64,000 bases of DNA from Vanilla planifolia (lineage: Eukaryota; Streptophyta; Magnoliopsida; Asparagales; Orchidaceae). Made by a program: the position numbers and the translations under genes. The stretch covers positions 16,972,385 to 17,036,384 of the forward strand of contig CM043870.1 of the NCBI GenBank assembly GCA_023846275.1, given 5' to 3'. Positions 11,700 to 21,974 of this stretch are shown here, piece after piece. Under the pieces are notes generated by a model. It was not told the DNA's origin. It worked only from the letters and a program-made list of their open reading frames with translations, and did no database searches. Position 1 is the stretch's first letter. Each line of letters starts with the position of its first letter.

Positions 11700-14140
11700 G
11701 TAAGTCTATTTTTTTTTAATTTTTCCACAAATATAGCTAGTACAGATCATTTTTTTTCTATTTTTATTCTCCACTTGAACACTAGCAACAACAAGCTTTA
11801 CTAATCCAGGTGTAGTAAACATTTCCTCTGATGCAATCAAATTCTTAGTTTGCTCTTGTATGCAATATCTTGAATAATGTCATTTGTATCATGTTCTATG
11901 TGTTTTACTTTTTCTTTATTGCGATGCCATCTATTTCTTAGGAAATTTTCTTATTTTAAGCTGCTGTGACCTTAGCCTTATGTAACTTGTGACTTCATAT
12001 TAAAATTGTAGGTAATAAGCATAATGAGCTGTACAATAGTCATTGTACTCTTTTTCAAAACGTTTTGCTTTCCTTTCCAAGTTTGAGCTGGGAACTCCAT
12101 TGAATTTCACAATACAAAAACTTTTATCTGGTTCTCACCTTTTAGTTCATCTCCAACCTCAAGCTTTCTGGTAAACTTAATTCAGTCCTCATCTTATTCC
12201 TTAGCAATTTTCTGATCTAATGGTAATAATGTCTAGATGAAAAAGGTCAGAATGTTAGAGCATTACCCATTTCTAGAGCCAGTCATGCGTTCAGCCTTGT
12301 AGATCCAAATTAATCATCTTATAGAGCTTTGATCAGCAAATTTTCTGTTGTCACTAAGAGTTTGCCTAGCTGTTTAACCAATGGATTTCTTGTTAGAGTT
12401 CTGGCAAAATTAGCATCCTGAGAAAAAATTAGCAGACTGAGAAAATGTTTTCCTGGCAAATGTAATCGTCCATATCTTTGGTTTAGGAACAAATGCACCT
12501 ACTCTTGTTCTCCAGTAAAAATGTGCATTTGAGACATTTACTTCCAAAAAAATGTATAGTTAGGACATTTTTATAATATGCCATTAGCATATTACGTATT
12601 ACAAGTGAAGAGTTATCACATGTATTTCAACACAAAATGGAATTATAGTGGAGATGCAAAACTTTTCTAAGTCAACTTTTATCATATAGATGGATCAAAC
12701 TGTACTTCTCTGATATTGTCTCTTTTTTCTCTCTCCTATTGTCATTCTTTTATCTCTCTCTTAATTCTTTATCACATTATATTCTTTTTGGCTTCTCTCT
12801 CTCCTTTATTCTTCACTATTTTCTCATTTTCTTTCTCTCTCTCTCTCTCTCTCTCTTTACTTATTTATTTATTCGCTGTATCTCATCTATGTTCTCTCTT
12901 TTCTTTTTCTTTTTGTTAAATCCTCTCTCATCTCTCTCTATTATTATTTTTCTCTTTATTTTGCTATTATTAATTTGTGAATTTCTCCCTCTCAGAGAAA
13001 AGTTACCTACATCTCTATCATCTCTTTTTCAACACAAAAACTAACAAATCTCTCATATTACATAGCTTAATATATAATATGTTTCATAAATATATATTCT
13101 TATAATAATATGTATTTTATATTTATAGAATTTTCTAAATATAAAATGTTATTTTACTAAAAATTACTAATCTAAAATTATATCCTTAATACGAAATATT
13201 ATTTATATTTATTATCAAAGTTAAATCATACAAAGAAAATATATTAGGATAATCATTAAATTTATTATTTAAATAACTTTTTTAATTTTAAGTATGAATA
13301 AAATGATATTAAATTTATATTTAAAATATTCTCTATCTATTTTTAATATTCTAAAATAATAATGAATCTCGAATATTTTTTATGTCTTATTATTATTAAA
13401 AATTATACATTTTTTATTTTTATATTTAATAAATATTATAAGGTTAAATAATAAGAATTTAATTTTTATTAAATAAATTTTCTTATTTTTTCCTCTTTAT
13501 CATAATGTCTCTGATATTGTCTCTTTTTTGTCTCTCCTATTGTCATTCTTTTATCTCTCCCTTCATTCTTTATCACATTATATTCTTTTTGGCTTCTCTC
13601 TCTCTTTTATTCTTCACTATTTTCTCATTTTCTTTCTCTCTCTCTCTCTCTCTTTACTTATTTATTTATTCGCTGTATCTCATCTATGTTCTCTCTTTTC
13701 TTTTTCTTTTTGTTAAATCCTCTCTCATCTCTCTCTATTATTATTTTTCTCTTTATTTTGCTATTATTAATTTGTGAATTTCTCCCTCTTAGAGAAAAGT
13801 TACCTACATCTCCATCATCTCTTTTTCAACACAAAAACAAACAAATCTCTCATATTAAATAACTTAATATATAATATGTTTTATAAATATATATCTTTCG
13901 TAATATTGATTGAGTAATTAAATTTTATATTTATAAGAAAATTAATATAATGAAATAAAGTCTTATATGTTAATATCTAGAATATGAACAGTAGCATTAT
14001 GTATAGTTTTTTTTATCAATTATATATAAAAAATATTAATACTATAAACTATTATGACGCATAAAATAATCATAAATATTTTTTTCAAAGTGCATATATT
14101 AGATAATTTAGAAAAGTTTAGATGTTGTTCGTAATCTTAA
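11695..14140 (+). repeat. Right copy of the 11.7-kb-spaced direct duplication
   Basis: This is the partner of 1-2446. Here the homologous spacer continues without a break into the first 5S copy at 14181. It contains the intron start (11700-12707), a partial A block from about 12708, and a full A half with a TC block near 13505. Confidence 0.9.
11700..12707 (+). other. GP210: Start of the GP210 intron that hosts the 5S array
   Basis: A consensus GTAAGT donor follows the last readable exon. The intron sequence matches 6-1013. At 12708 it changes abruptly to 5S-spacer sequence, and no GP210 sequence reappears before the end of the window. Confidence 0.7.
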
Positions 14141-14180
14141 CGGGTAACAACACAAATATGTTTTTTTGTCTTATGCATGC
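12708..14180 (+). repeat. Array-edge spacer with a doubled A half
   Basis: A truncated A block joined to the GP210 intron is followed by a second, complete A half (TC block near 13505-13660) and the pre-5S segment. There is no B half. This is the left boundary of the array in this copy. Confidence 0.85.
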
Positions 14181-14298
14181 ATGTGCAACCATACCAGTAT
14201 TATGGCACTGGATCTCATTAGAACTCCAAAGTTAAGCATGCTTGGGCGAGAGTAGTATTGGGATGGGTGACCTCTTGAGAAGTCCTCGTGTTGCACAT
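14181..14298 (+). rRNA. 5S rRNA: 5S rRNA gene copy 1 (array edge)
   Basis: A 118-nt 5S-like gene runs from ATGTGC to GCACAT. It contains the A-box region AAGTTAAGCATGCTTGGGCG and the C-box region GGATGGGTGACC, with an oligo-T run directly after. Relative to the array consensus it has G7A (still pairs as A-U with 112) and C18T (U-G with 60). As the outermost copy it may be less homogenised than the others. Confidence 0.85.
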
Positions 14299-15840
14299 GT
14301 TTTTTCATAGAATTCTATTTTCTAATGAATGATAATTTATTTTCACATACTAATGTTAAAAAAGGTAAATTCTTATAAATGATATTTTATAATTATCATA
14401 TTTTTAATCAAGTTTTAATAATAACTTTACGACATTATTATTAACTTCATAAAATAAAAAACATGGCACATAATATGATGTGGTAAAATAATAACCTTAA
14501 TTTAGTTCAATATTGAGCAAAATGGCTTATATGAATTAAAATAAATTAGGATTAATTTATGTTTATAATGGTATATATATGATATGCATAGAATTTTCTC
14601 AACATAAAAATATTATATTATAAAATATCAAAAGTATAAAATTATATTATTAATGTTAAATATTATTTATATTTATATATAACATATATATCACATCACA
14701 TAAATATAAAATATTATAATAAAATTATATAGATTATTTATTTATTTTTTTAAGTTTAGGCATAAAAAAGATAATATTAAATTAATAGTCATAATATTCT
14801 TTAAGTATTTTTAATATTCTAAAATAATAATAATCCTCAAAAAATTTGTATATTTTATTATTAAAAAATATTATATTTCATTTACTTTTTATACTTATTA
14901 AATTATAAGTTTAATTTTGAAACTGTAATTCTTATTAAATTATTTTTCTATCTTTTTTCTTTTTATCATGATAGCTCACATATTCTCTTTCCTCTCGATC
15001 CTATTATCATCTTATTCTTTCTTTACTTTTTATCTTATTATATTATTCTTGGCCTCTCTCTCTTCTGCCATTCTCTACTCTGTCATCTCTCTCTCTCTCT
15101 CTCTATTTTGTTAATTCTTTCGATCGCTTCTATGTTCTCTCTTTTTATTTTCTTTTCATAATTAGTTTTTAATAATTAGTTTATGATGTTTTTATTAATT
15201 TGATATAATAATAAACATGGTAAATCATATTGATAAAATAAAATAATGACATTATTTTTGTTTAATATTAAGTAAAATAACCTATAATAATCTCTAATTA
15301 ATTTATTCTTATAATAATATGTATTTTATATTTATAGAATTTTCTAAATATAAAATGTTATTTTACTAAAAATTACTAATCTAAAATTATATCCTTAATA
15401 CGAAATATTATTTATATTTATTATCAAAGTTAAATGATACAAAGAAAATATATTAGGATAATGATTAAATTTATTATTTAAATAACTTTTTTAATTTTAA
15501 GTATGAATAAAATGATATTAAATTTATATTTAAAATATTCTCTATCTATTTTTAATATTCTAAAATAATAATGAATCTCGAATATTTTTTATGTCTTATT
15601 ATTATTAAAAGTTATACATTTTTTATTTTTATATTTAATAAATATTATAAAGTTAAATAATAAGAATTTAATTTTTATTAAATAAATTTTCTTATTTTTT
15701 CCTCTTTATCATAATGTCTCTGATATTGTCTCTTTTTTCTCTCTCCTATTGTCATTCTTTTATCTCTCTCTTCATTCTTTATCACATTATATTCTTTTTG
15801 GCTTCTCTCTCTCCTTTATTCTTCACTATTTTCTCATTTT

Positions 15841-15876
<36 letters not shown>

Positions 15877-16646
15877 ACTTATTTATTTATTCGCTGTATC
15901 TCATCTATGTTCTCTCTTTTCTTTTTCTTTTTGTTAAATCCTCTCTCATCTCTTTCTATTATTATTTTTCTCTTTATTTTGCTATTATTAATTTGTGAAT
16001 TTCTCTCTCTCAGAGAAAAGTTACCTACATCTCTATCATCTCTTTTTCAACACAAAAACTAACAAATCTCTCATATTACATAGCTTAATATATAATATAT
16101 TTTATAAATATATATTCTTATAATAATATGTATTTTATATTTATAGAATTTTCTAAATATAAAATGTTATTTTACTAAAAATTACTAATCTAAAATTATA
16201 TCCTTAATACGAAATATTATTTATATTTATTATCAAAGTTAAATCATACAAAAAAAATATATTAGGATAATCATTAAATTTATTATTTAAATAACTTTTT
16301 TAATTTTAAGTATGAATAAAATGATATTAAATTTATATTTAAAATATTCTCTATCTATTTTTAAAATTCTAAAATAATAATGAATCTCGAATATTTTTTG
16401 TCTTATTATTATTAAAAATTATACATTTTTTATTTTTATATTTAATAAATATTATAAGGTTAAATAATAAGAATTTAATTTTTATTAAATAAATTTTCTT
16501 ATTTTTTCCTCTTTATCATAATGTCTCTGATATTGTCTCTTTTTTCTCTCTCCTTTTTTCATTCTTTTATCTCTCTCTTCATTCTTTATCACATTATATT
16601 CTTTTTGGCTTCTCTCTCTCCTTTATTCTTCACTATTTTCTCATTT

Positions 16647-16685
<39 letters not shown>

Positions 16686-17210
16686 ACTTATTTATTTATT
16701 CGCTGTATCTCATCTATGTTCTCTCTTTTCTTTTTCTTTTTGTTAAATCCTCTCTTTTCTCTCTCTATTATTATTTTTCTCTTTATTTTGCTATTATTAA
16801 TTTGTGAATTTCTCTCTCTAAGAGAAAAGTTACCTACATCTCCATCATCTTTTTTTCAACACAAAAACTAACAAATCTCTCATATTACATAGCTTAATAT
16901 ATAATATGTTTTATAAATATATATCTTTAGTAATATTGATTGAGTAATTAAATTTTATATTTATAAGAAAATTAATATAATGAAATAAAGTCTTATATGT
17001 TAATATCTAGAATATGAACAGTAGCATTATGTATAGTTTTTTATATTAATTATATATAAAAAATATTAATACTATAAACTATTATGACGCATAAAATAAT
17101 CATAAATATTTTTTTCAAAGTGCATATATTAGATAATTTAGAAAAGTTTAGATGTTGTTCGTAATCTTAACGGGTAACAACACAAATATGTTTTTTTGTC
17201 TTATGCATGC
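14299..17210 (+). repeat. 5S spacer 1, B half plus two A halves (2912 bp)
   Basis: This spacer is about 800 bp longer than the rest because the A half is tandemly doubled. The B TC block starts near 14968, and A TC blocks start near 15714 and 16521. The same doubling is seen at 1014-2446 and 12708-14180, so it characterises the edge of the array. Confidence 0.9.
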
Positions 17211-17289
17211 ATGTGCCACCATACCAGCATTATGGCATTGGATCTCTTTAGAACTCCAAAGTTAAGCATGCTTGGGCGATAGTAGTATT

Positions 17290-17306
17290 GGGATGGGTGA
17301 CCTCTT
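17290..17306 (+). repeat. LINE target-site duplication, left copy
   Basis: GGGATGGGTGACCTCTT is repeated exactly at 19711-19727, flanking the LINE. The last two T bases merge with the element's poly(T) (antisense poly-A). Confidence 0.9.
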
Positions 17307-19710
17307 TTTTTTTTTTTTTTTTTTTCCAAAATTTTATTGATGTAAGAAGTGGTACAAGTGCTTCCGCCTAGCAGAATTACATAAGTCCTAATTTGCTAAG
17401 GGTGAGGATTTCTGCAGAAAGCAGATGCCTCGTTCCCCCATTATAAAGCTGAGCAAGAAACCGTTGAGATTCCCAAAGAAATTTGTCCGGAGGGCTGTAG
17501 GCACCGTCAAAAATCGCAGAGTTCCAGTTCTTCCAGGCCATCCAACATATAGTAGTAGGAATCACAAAGGCAAGGGAGCTTATAGTGGAGCAGCGCGACC
17601 ACCAGTAAAGAATCCTGTTATGGTAGGGCAGCGGACTGGCGATGCCCAAACGATGTTTAAACCAAAGCCAAGTAGGATTGGAATGAGAGCAGTTCCAGAA
17701 AATGTGGTCCATGGTATCAATTGCAGGGCAGAAAGGGCATTTGGGAGTAAGAGAGATACCGATTCTTTGGATCTTATGAGGAAGGGGGAGGGCGTCATTT
17801 AGGATTCTCCATAGCAGGATAGAAATTTTTGTTGGGATCCTCTTGTGCCACAGGAGGTTGGCACGAAAATGGCTTTTGAACTGAGGTAGGACCAAGTGGC
17901 AGATCTTACCGTAAGCCAACGCGAAGGAGAACTTCCCATAGTTGTCCGTGCAGCACCCAACCCAAAGCCCCACCCAATTGAGCTGGCTCATCAGGTCGTC
18001 CGCAGGGGGACGGAAGCTGGTCCGAGCGTCCTGCCTGCGACCGAAATCGTCCGAACCGGACGAAGCGGAGCCGGAGCGGTCCGAACCGTCATTGTCCCCG
18101 GCACGCACGAAACGCAGCTGGTGAATAAACCGAACCAATCTTCTCCATCCCGACGAGTCCCCCTGGCGAATAGAAATACCATCTTCCCTGGCGAGGTACG
18201 CTTGCAGCACGAATCGGGACCATGGCGTAACAGTGTGGAGAATACGCCACCAGATAGACGCAGTTTGAGTGAGGACCTGAGAGCCGAAATTGAAAAGACC
18301 GATGCCAGAGCAGTTGGTGGGTCTGGCGAGCTTATGCCAGGCGGCCCAGTGATGTTTATTGCCGAATTTGGTTCTACCCCATAAAAAATTGGCAAGGAAG
18401 CTGTTGATGCGGCTGATCACCACTTTCAGCGGGTTCAAAGCAGCCGAGACATAGGAATACATGGAAGAGACCACCGAGTTGATTAGGACCTTTCTGCCCC
18501 CTATGGAAAGCAGCCGGTTCTGCCAGGAAGAGATGCGAGACCTGACTGAGTCGATTAGCCTCTGAAACTGACCCAAACGGACAGGCCCAGAGTCAAGGCT
18601 GCAGCCAAGGTGGAGAAAGGGCAGCGGCTTGGCTTTGAATCCCAGCAGACGGAACGTCAGCTTTTTAGTTCCAGCCGGAGTGGATTTAGCATGAATAATG
18701 AAAGATTTATCCCTGTTAAGCTCGAGAGCAGAGGCCTGAAGGAATAGTTCGAGGTGGTTGAGCAGAGCCCGGAGAGAGTTTCTGTTGCTAGTAGTGAAGA
18801 TGATGAGGTCATCCGCAAAAGCCAGATGCGAGACAGGGGCACAGCCCGGGATGGAAGAAAACTTCATAACCTCACCGGAGTTATAGGCGTGACGCAGGAC
18901 CCGACTAAACGAATCCAATAATATGATGAACAGAGCCGGCGAAAGGGGGTCCCCTTGACGAACGCCACAGCACGGCTGAAAAAAACCTTTAGGAGAGCCA
19001 TTTACAAGGACAGATAACCAGGTGGAATTGAGTACATTGCTTATGAGGGTGCAGAGATGGTCATTGAAGCCACGGGCCCGAAGGACAGCGTGCAAGAAAT
19101 CCCAATTAACACTGTCAAAAGTAGACTTAAAGTCGATTTTGAGAAGGAGATTCCGGTCTTTGCGTCGTCTGTTGATCCGGGTTAACATCTCCTGAACCAG
19201 CAACAGGTTGTCGGTGATATTCCTCCCCTTGACAAAGGCGGACTGCTCGGCGGAGATGAGCCCAGGAAGCAAAGGGGCAAGTCTGGAGAAGAGCAGTTTG
19301 GTAAACAGTTTGCTACCCACGTTGCATAAAGCGATTGGGCGAAAGTCATTTGGGGAGGAGGCAGCCGGGGACTTGGGGATCAAGCAAAGCCATGCCGCGC
19401 CAAGGGCTTTAGGGATAGCAGTACCAGATAGGAAGTCGTTGCAGGCGTCGACCAAATCCTGAGCCAAGAGCAACCAACATTGCTTGAAGAATTTGACCGT
19501 GAAGCCATCCGGTCCAGGAGCACTCGAATCCGCCATGGCCGATAGAACCCCAAACAGCTCAAGGGCGTCCGTTGGTCGAGTAAGACTCGCATTCTGGGCC
19601 GGTGAGATGGAGTGCGGCGAGTGCGACAAAATGGAGTCGACGGCAGAATTGCTGATTGGTCTGTCCTTGTACAAATTACAGAAGTGGGAGACGAGAAATT
19701 GATCCAGTTC
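17307..19710 (-). mobile_element. 5'-truncated L1-clade LINE, copy 1
   Basis: This 2404-bp non-LTR retrotransposon is inserted in minus orientation, with a 3' poly-A seen as 19 T at 17307-17325. A short 3' UTR of about 50 bp follows. The body encodes reverse transcriptase and a C-terminal zf-RVT domain. ORF1 and the endonuclease domain of ORF2 are absent, so the element is 5'-truncated, as is common for target-primed integrations. It is much GC-richer than the array. It differs from the second copy at very few positions, among them 18382 and 18502. Confidence 0.93.
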
Positions 19711-19749
19711 GGGATGGGTGACCTCTTGAGAAGTCCTCGTGTTGCACAT
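17377..19749 (-). CDS. LINE reverse transcriptase ORF fused to antisense 5S sequence, copy 1
   Basis: This is a 790-codon open frame. Residues 1-13 come from the antisense strand of the disrupted 5S gene, with the ATG in the 5S 3' end. LINE sequence starts at residue 14. Reverse transcriptase landmarks are APGPDG (77-82), motif A with KIDF (Asp206), RQGDPLSP (264-271) and the catalytic FADD (311-314). A Ser/Gly/Asp-rich stretch lies near 553-569. A zinc-binding zf-RVT region near 600-700 has CPFC at 671-674 plus His682 and Cys687. The endonuclease is missing, so autonomous mobility is unlikely. The frame has no internal stops. Copy 2 differs at residues 416 (Ile/Met) and 456 (Leu/Phe). Nothing shows that it is expressed. 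Confidence 0.85.
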   Translation of the reverse strand: MCNTRTSQEVTHPELDQFLVSHFCNLYKDRPISNSAVDSILSHSPHSISPAQNASLTRPTDALELFGVLSAMADSSAPGPDGFTVKFFKQCWLLLAQDLVDACNDFLSGTAIPKALGAAWLCLIPKSPAASSPNDFRPIALCNVGSKLFTKLLFSRLAPLLPGLISAEQSAFVKGRNITDNLLLVQEMLTRINRRRKDRNLLLKIDFKSTFDSVNWDFLHAVLRARGFNDHLCTLISNVLNSTWLSVLVNGSPKGFFQPCCGVRQGDPLSPALFIILLDSFSRVLRHAYNSGEVMKFSSIPGCAPVSHLAFADDLIIFTTSNRNSLRALLNHLELFLQASALELNRDKSFIIHAKSTPAGTKKLTFRLLGFKAKPLPFLHLGCSLDSGPVRLGQFQRLIDSVRSRISSWQNRLLSIGGRKVLINSVVSSMYSYVSAALNPLKVVISRINSFLANFLWGRTKFGNKHHWAAWHKLARPTNCSGIGLFNFGSQVLTQTASIWWRILHTVTPWSRFVLQAYLAREDGISIRQGDSSGWRRLVRFIHQLRFVRAGDNDGSDRSGSASSGSDDFGRRQDARTSFRPPADDLMSQLNWVGLWVGCCTDNYGKFSFALAYGKICHLVLPQFKSHFRANLLWHKRIPTKISILLWRILNDALPLPHKIQRIGISLTPKCPFCPAIDTMDHIFWNCSHSNPTWLWFKHRLGIASPLPYHNRILYWWSRCSTISSLAFVIPTTICWMAWKNWNSAIFDGAYSPPDKFLWESQRFLAQLYNGGTRHLLSAEILTLSKLGLM
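19711..19727 (+). repeat. LINE target-site duplication, right copy
   Basis: Exact 17-bp match to 17290-17306. The disrupted 5S gene resumes here with nucleotides 80-96 and runs on to its 3' end. Confidence 0.9.
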
Positions 19750-20531
19750 GTTTTCTCATAGAATTCTATTTTCTAATGAATGATAATTTATTTTCACATA
19801 CTAATGTTAAAAAAGGTAAATTCTTATAAATGATATTTTATAATTATCATATTTTTAATCAAGTTTTAATAATAACTTTACGACATTATTATTAACTTCA
19901 TAAAATAAAAAAATGGCACATAATATGATGTAGTAAAATAATAACCTTAATTTAGTTCAATATTGAGCAAAATGGCTTATATGAATTAAAATAAATTAGG
20001 GTTAATTTATGTTTATAATGGTATATATATGATATGCATAGAATTTTCTCAACATAAAAATATTATATTATAAAATATCAAAAGTATAAAATTATATTAT
20101 TAATGTTAAATATTATTTATATTTATATATAACACATATATCACATCACATAAATATAAAATATTATAATAAAATTATATAGATTATTTATTTATTTTTT
20201 TAAGTTTAGGCATAAAAAAGATAATATTAAATTAATAGTCATAATATTCTCTAAGTATTTTTAATATTCTAAAATAATAATAATCCTCAAAAAATTTGTA
20301 TATTTTATTATTAAAAAATATTATATTTCATTTACTTTTTATACTTATTAAATTATAAGTTTAATTTTGAAACTGTAATTCTTATTAAATTATTTTTCTA
20401 TCTTTTTTCTTTTTATCATGATCGCTCACATATTCTCTTTCCTCTCGATCCTATTATCATCTTATTCTTTCTTTACTTTTTATCTTATTATATTATTCTT
20501 GGCCTCTCTCTCTTCTGCCATTCTCTACTCT

Positions 20532-20570
<39 letters not shown>

Positions 20571-21856
20571 TTTGTTAATTCTTTCGATCGCTTCTATGTT
20601 CTCTCTTTTCATTTTCTTTTCATAATTAGTTTTTAATAATTAGTTTATGATGTTTTTATTAATTTGATATAATAATAAACATGGTAAATCATATTGATAA
20701 AATAAAATAATGACATTATTTTTGTTTAATATTAAGTAAAATAACCTATAATAATCTCTAATTAATTTATTCTTATAATAATATGTATTTTATATTTATA
20801 GAATTTTCTAAATATAAAATGTTATTTTACTAAAAATTACTAATCTAAAATTATATACTTAATACGAAATATTATTTATATTTATTATCAAAGTTAAATC
20901 ATAGTAAGAAAATATATTAGGATAATCATTAAATTTATTATTTAAATAACTTTTTTAATTTTAAGTATGAATAAAATGATATTAAATTTATCTTTAAAAT
21001 ATTCTCTATCTATTTTTAATATTCTAAAATAATAATGAATCTCGAATATTTTTTTATGTCTTATTATTATTAAAAATTATACATTTTTTATTTTTATATT
21101 TAATAAATATTATAAGGTTAAATAATAAGAATTTAATTTTTATTAAATAAATTTTCTTATTTTTTCCTGTTTATCATAATGTCTCAGATATTGTCTCTTT
21201 TTTCTCTCTCCTATTGTCATTCTTTTATCTCTCTCTTCATTCTTTATAACATTATATTCTTTTTGGCTTCTCTATCTCCTTTATTCTTCACTATTTTCTC
21301 CCTTTCTTTCTCTCTCTCTCTCTCTCTCTTTACTTATTTATTTATTCGCTGTATCTCATCTATGTTCTCTCTTTTCTTTTTCTTTTTTTTAAATCCTCTC
21401 TCATCTCTCTCTATTATTATTTTTCTCTTTATTTTGCTATTATTAATTTGTGAATTTCTCCCTCTCAGAGAAAAGTTACCTACATCTCCATTATCTCTTT
21501 TTCAACACAAGAACTAACAAATCTCTCATATTACATAGCTTAATATATAATATGTTTTATAAATATATATCTTTAGTAATATTGATTGAGTAATTAAATT
21601 TTATATTTATAAGAAAATTAATATAATGAAATAAAGTCTTATATATTAATATCTAGAATATGAACAGTAGCATTATGTATAGTTTTTTTTATTAATTATA
21701 TATAAAAAATATTAATACTATAAACTATTATGACGCATAAAATAATCATAAATATTTTTTTCAAAGTGCATATATTAGATAATTTAGAAAAGTTTAGATG
21801 TTGTTCGTAATCTTAACGGGTAACAACACAAATATGTTTTTTTGTCTTATGCATGC
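19750..21856 (+). repeat. 5S spacer 2 (2107 bp)
   Basis: Standard B-A spacer. The B TC block starts near 20418 and has a long TC run, and the A block starts near 21179. Partner of spacer 12. Confidence 0.9.
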
Positions 21857-21974
21857 ATGTGCGACCATACCAGCATTATGGCATTGGATCTCATTAGAAC
21901 TCCAAAGTTAAGCATGCTTAGGCGAGAGTAGTATTGGGATGGGTGACCTCTTGAGAAGTCCTCGTGTTGCACAT
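21857..21974 (+). rRNA. 5S rRNA: 5S rRNA gene copy 3
   Basis: 118-nt 5S-like gene with oligo-T after the 3' end. Differences from the array consensus are C28T and G64A. G64A would break the C15-G64 pair of helix II, so this copy is probably less fit. Copy 13 is its partner in block 2. Confidence 0.85.

Larger units (their letters stand above)
17211..19749 (+). pseudogene. 5S rRNA: 5S rRNA gene copy 2, disrupted by a LINE
   Basis: The 5' part is 17211-17306 and the 3' part is 19711-19749, with a 17-bp duplication (5S nucleotides 80-96) flanking the LINE. The insertion lies in helix IV / the C box of the internal promoter, so both the promoter and the RNA are broken. Extra changes against the array consensus are G7C, C28T, A37T and G70T. 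At least G7C and G70T weaken stems. Confidence 0.9.

Noticed and set aside
14181-14298. 5S sequences as part of a Cassandra-type TRIM retrotransposon
   Set aside because: Cassandra carries 5S-like sequence in short LTRs. Here each copy is full length, in a regular tandem array, without LTR ends, primer binding site or flanking duplications.
17896-18384. Antisense and alternative-frame open frames over the LINE (also 17425, 18657, 19208, 42431, 43743 and others)
   Set aside because: They lie opposite the reverse transcriptase frame and owe their openness to its GC-rich codons. They have no family resemblance, and one is cut by a single substitution between copies.
21179-21517. Repeated open frames of 60-116 codons in the TC-rich blocks (Ser/Leu/Phe-rich, starting MSQILSLF or MIAHIFSF)
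   Set aside because: They are by-products of polypyrimidine tracts lacking stop codons. Two or three frames are open at once, lengths vary with CT repeat number, and no codon bias or family is seen.
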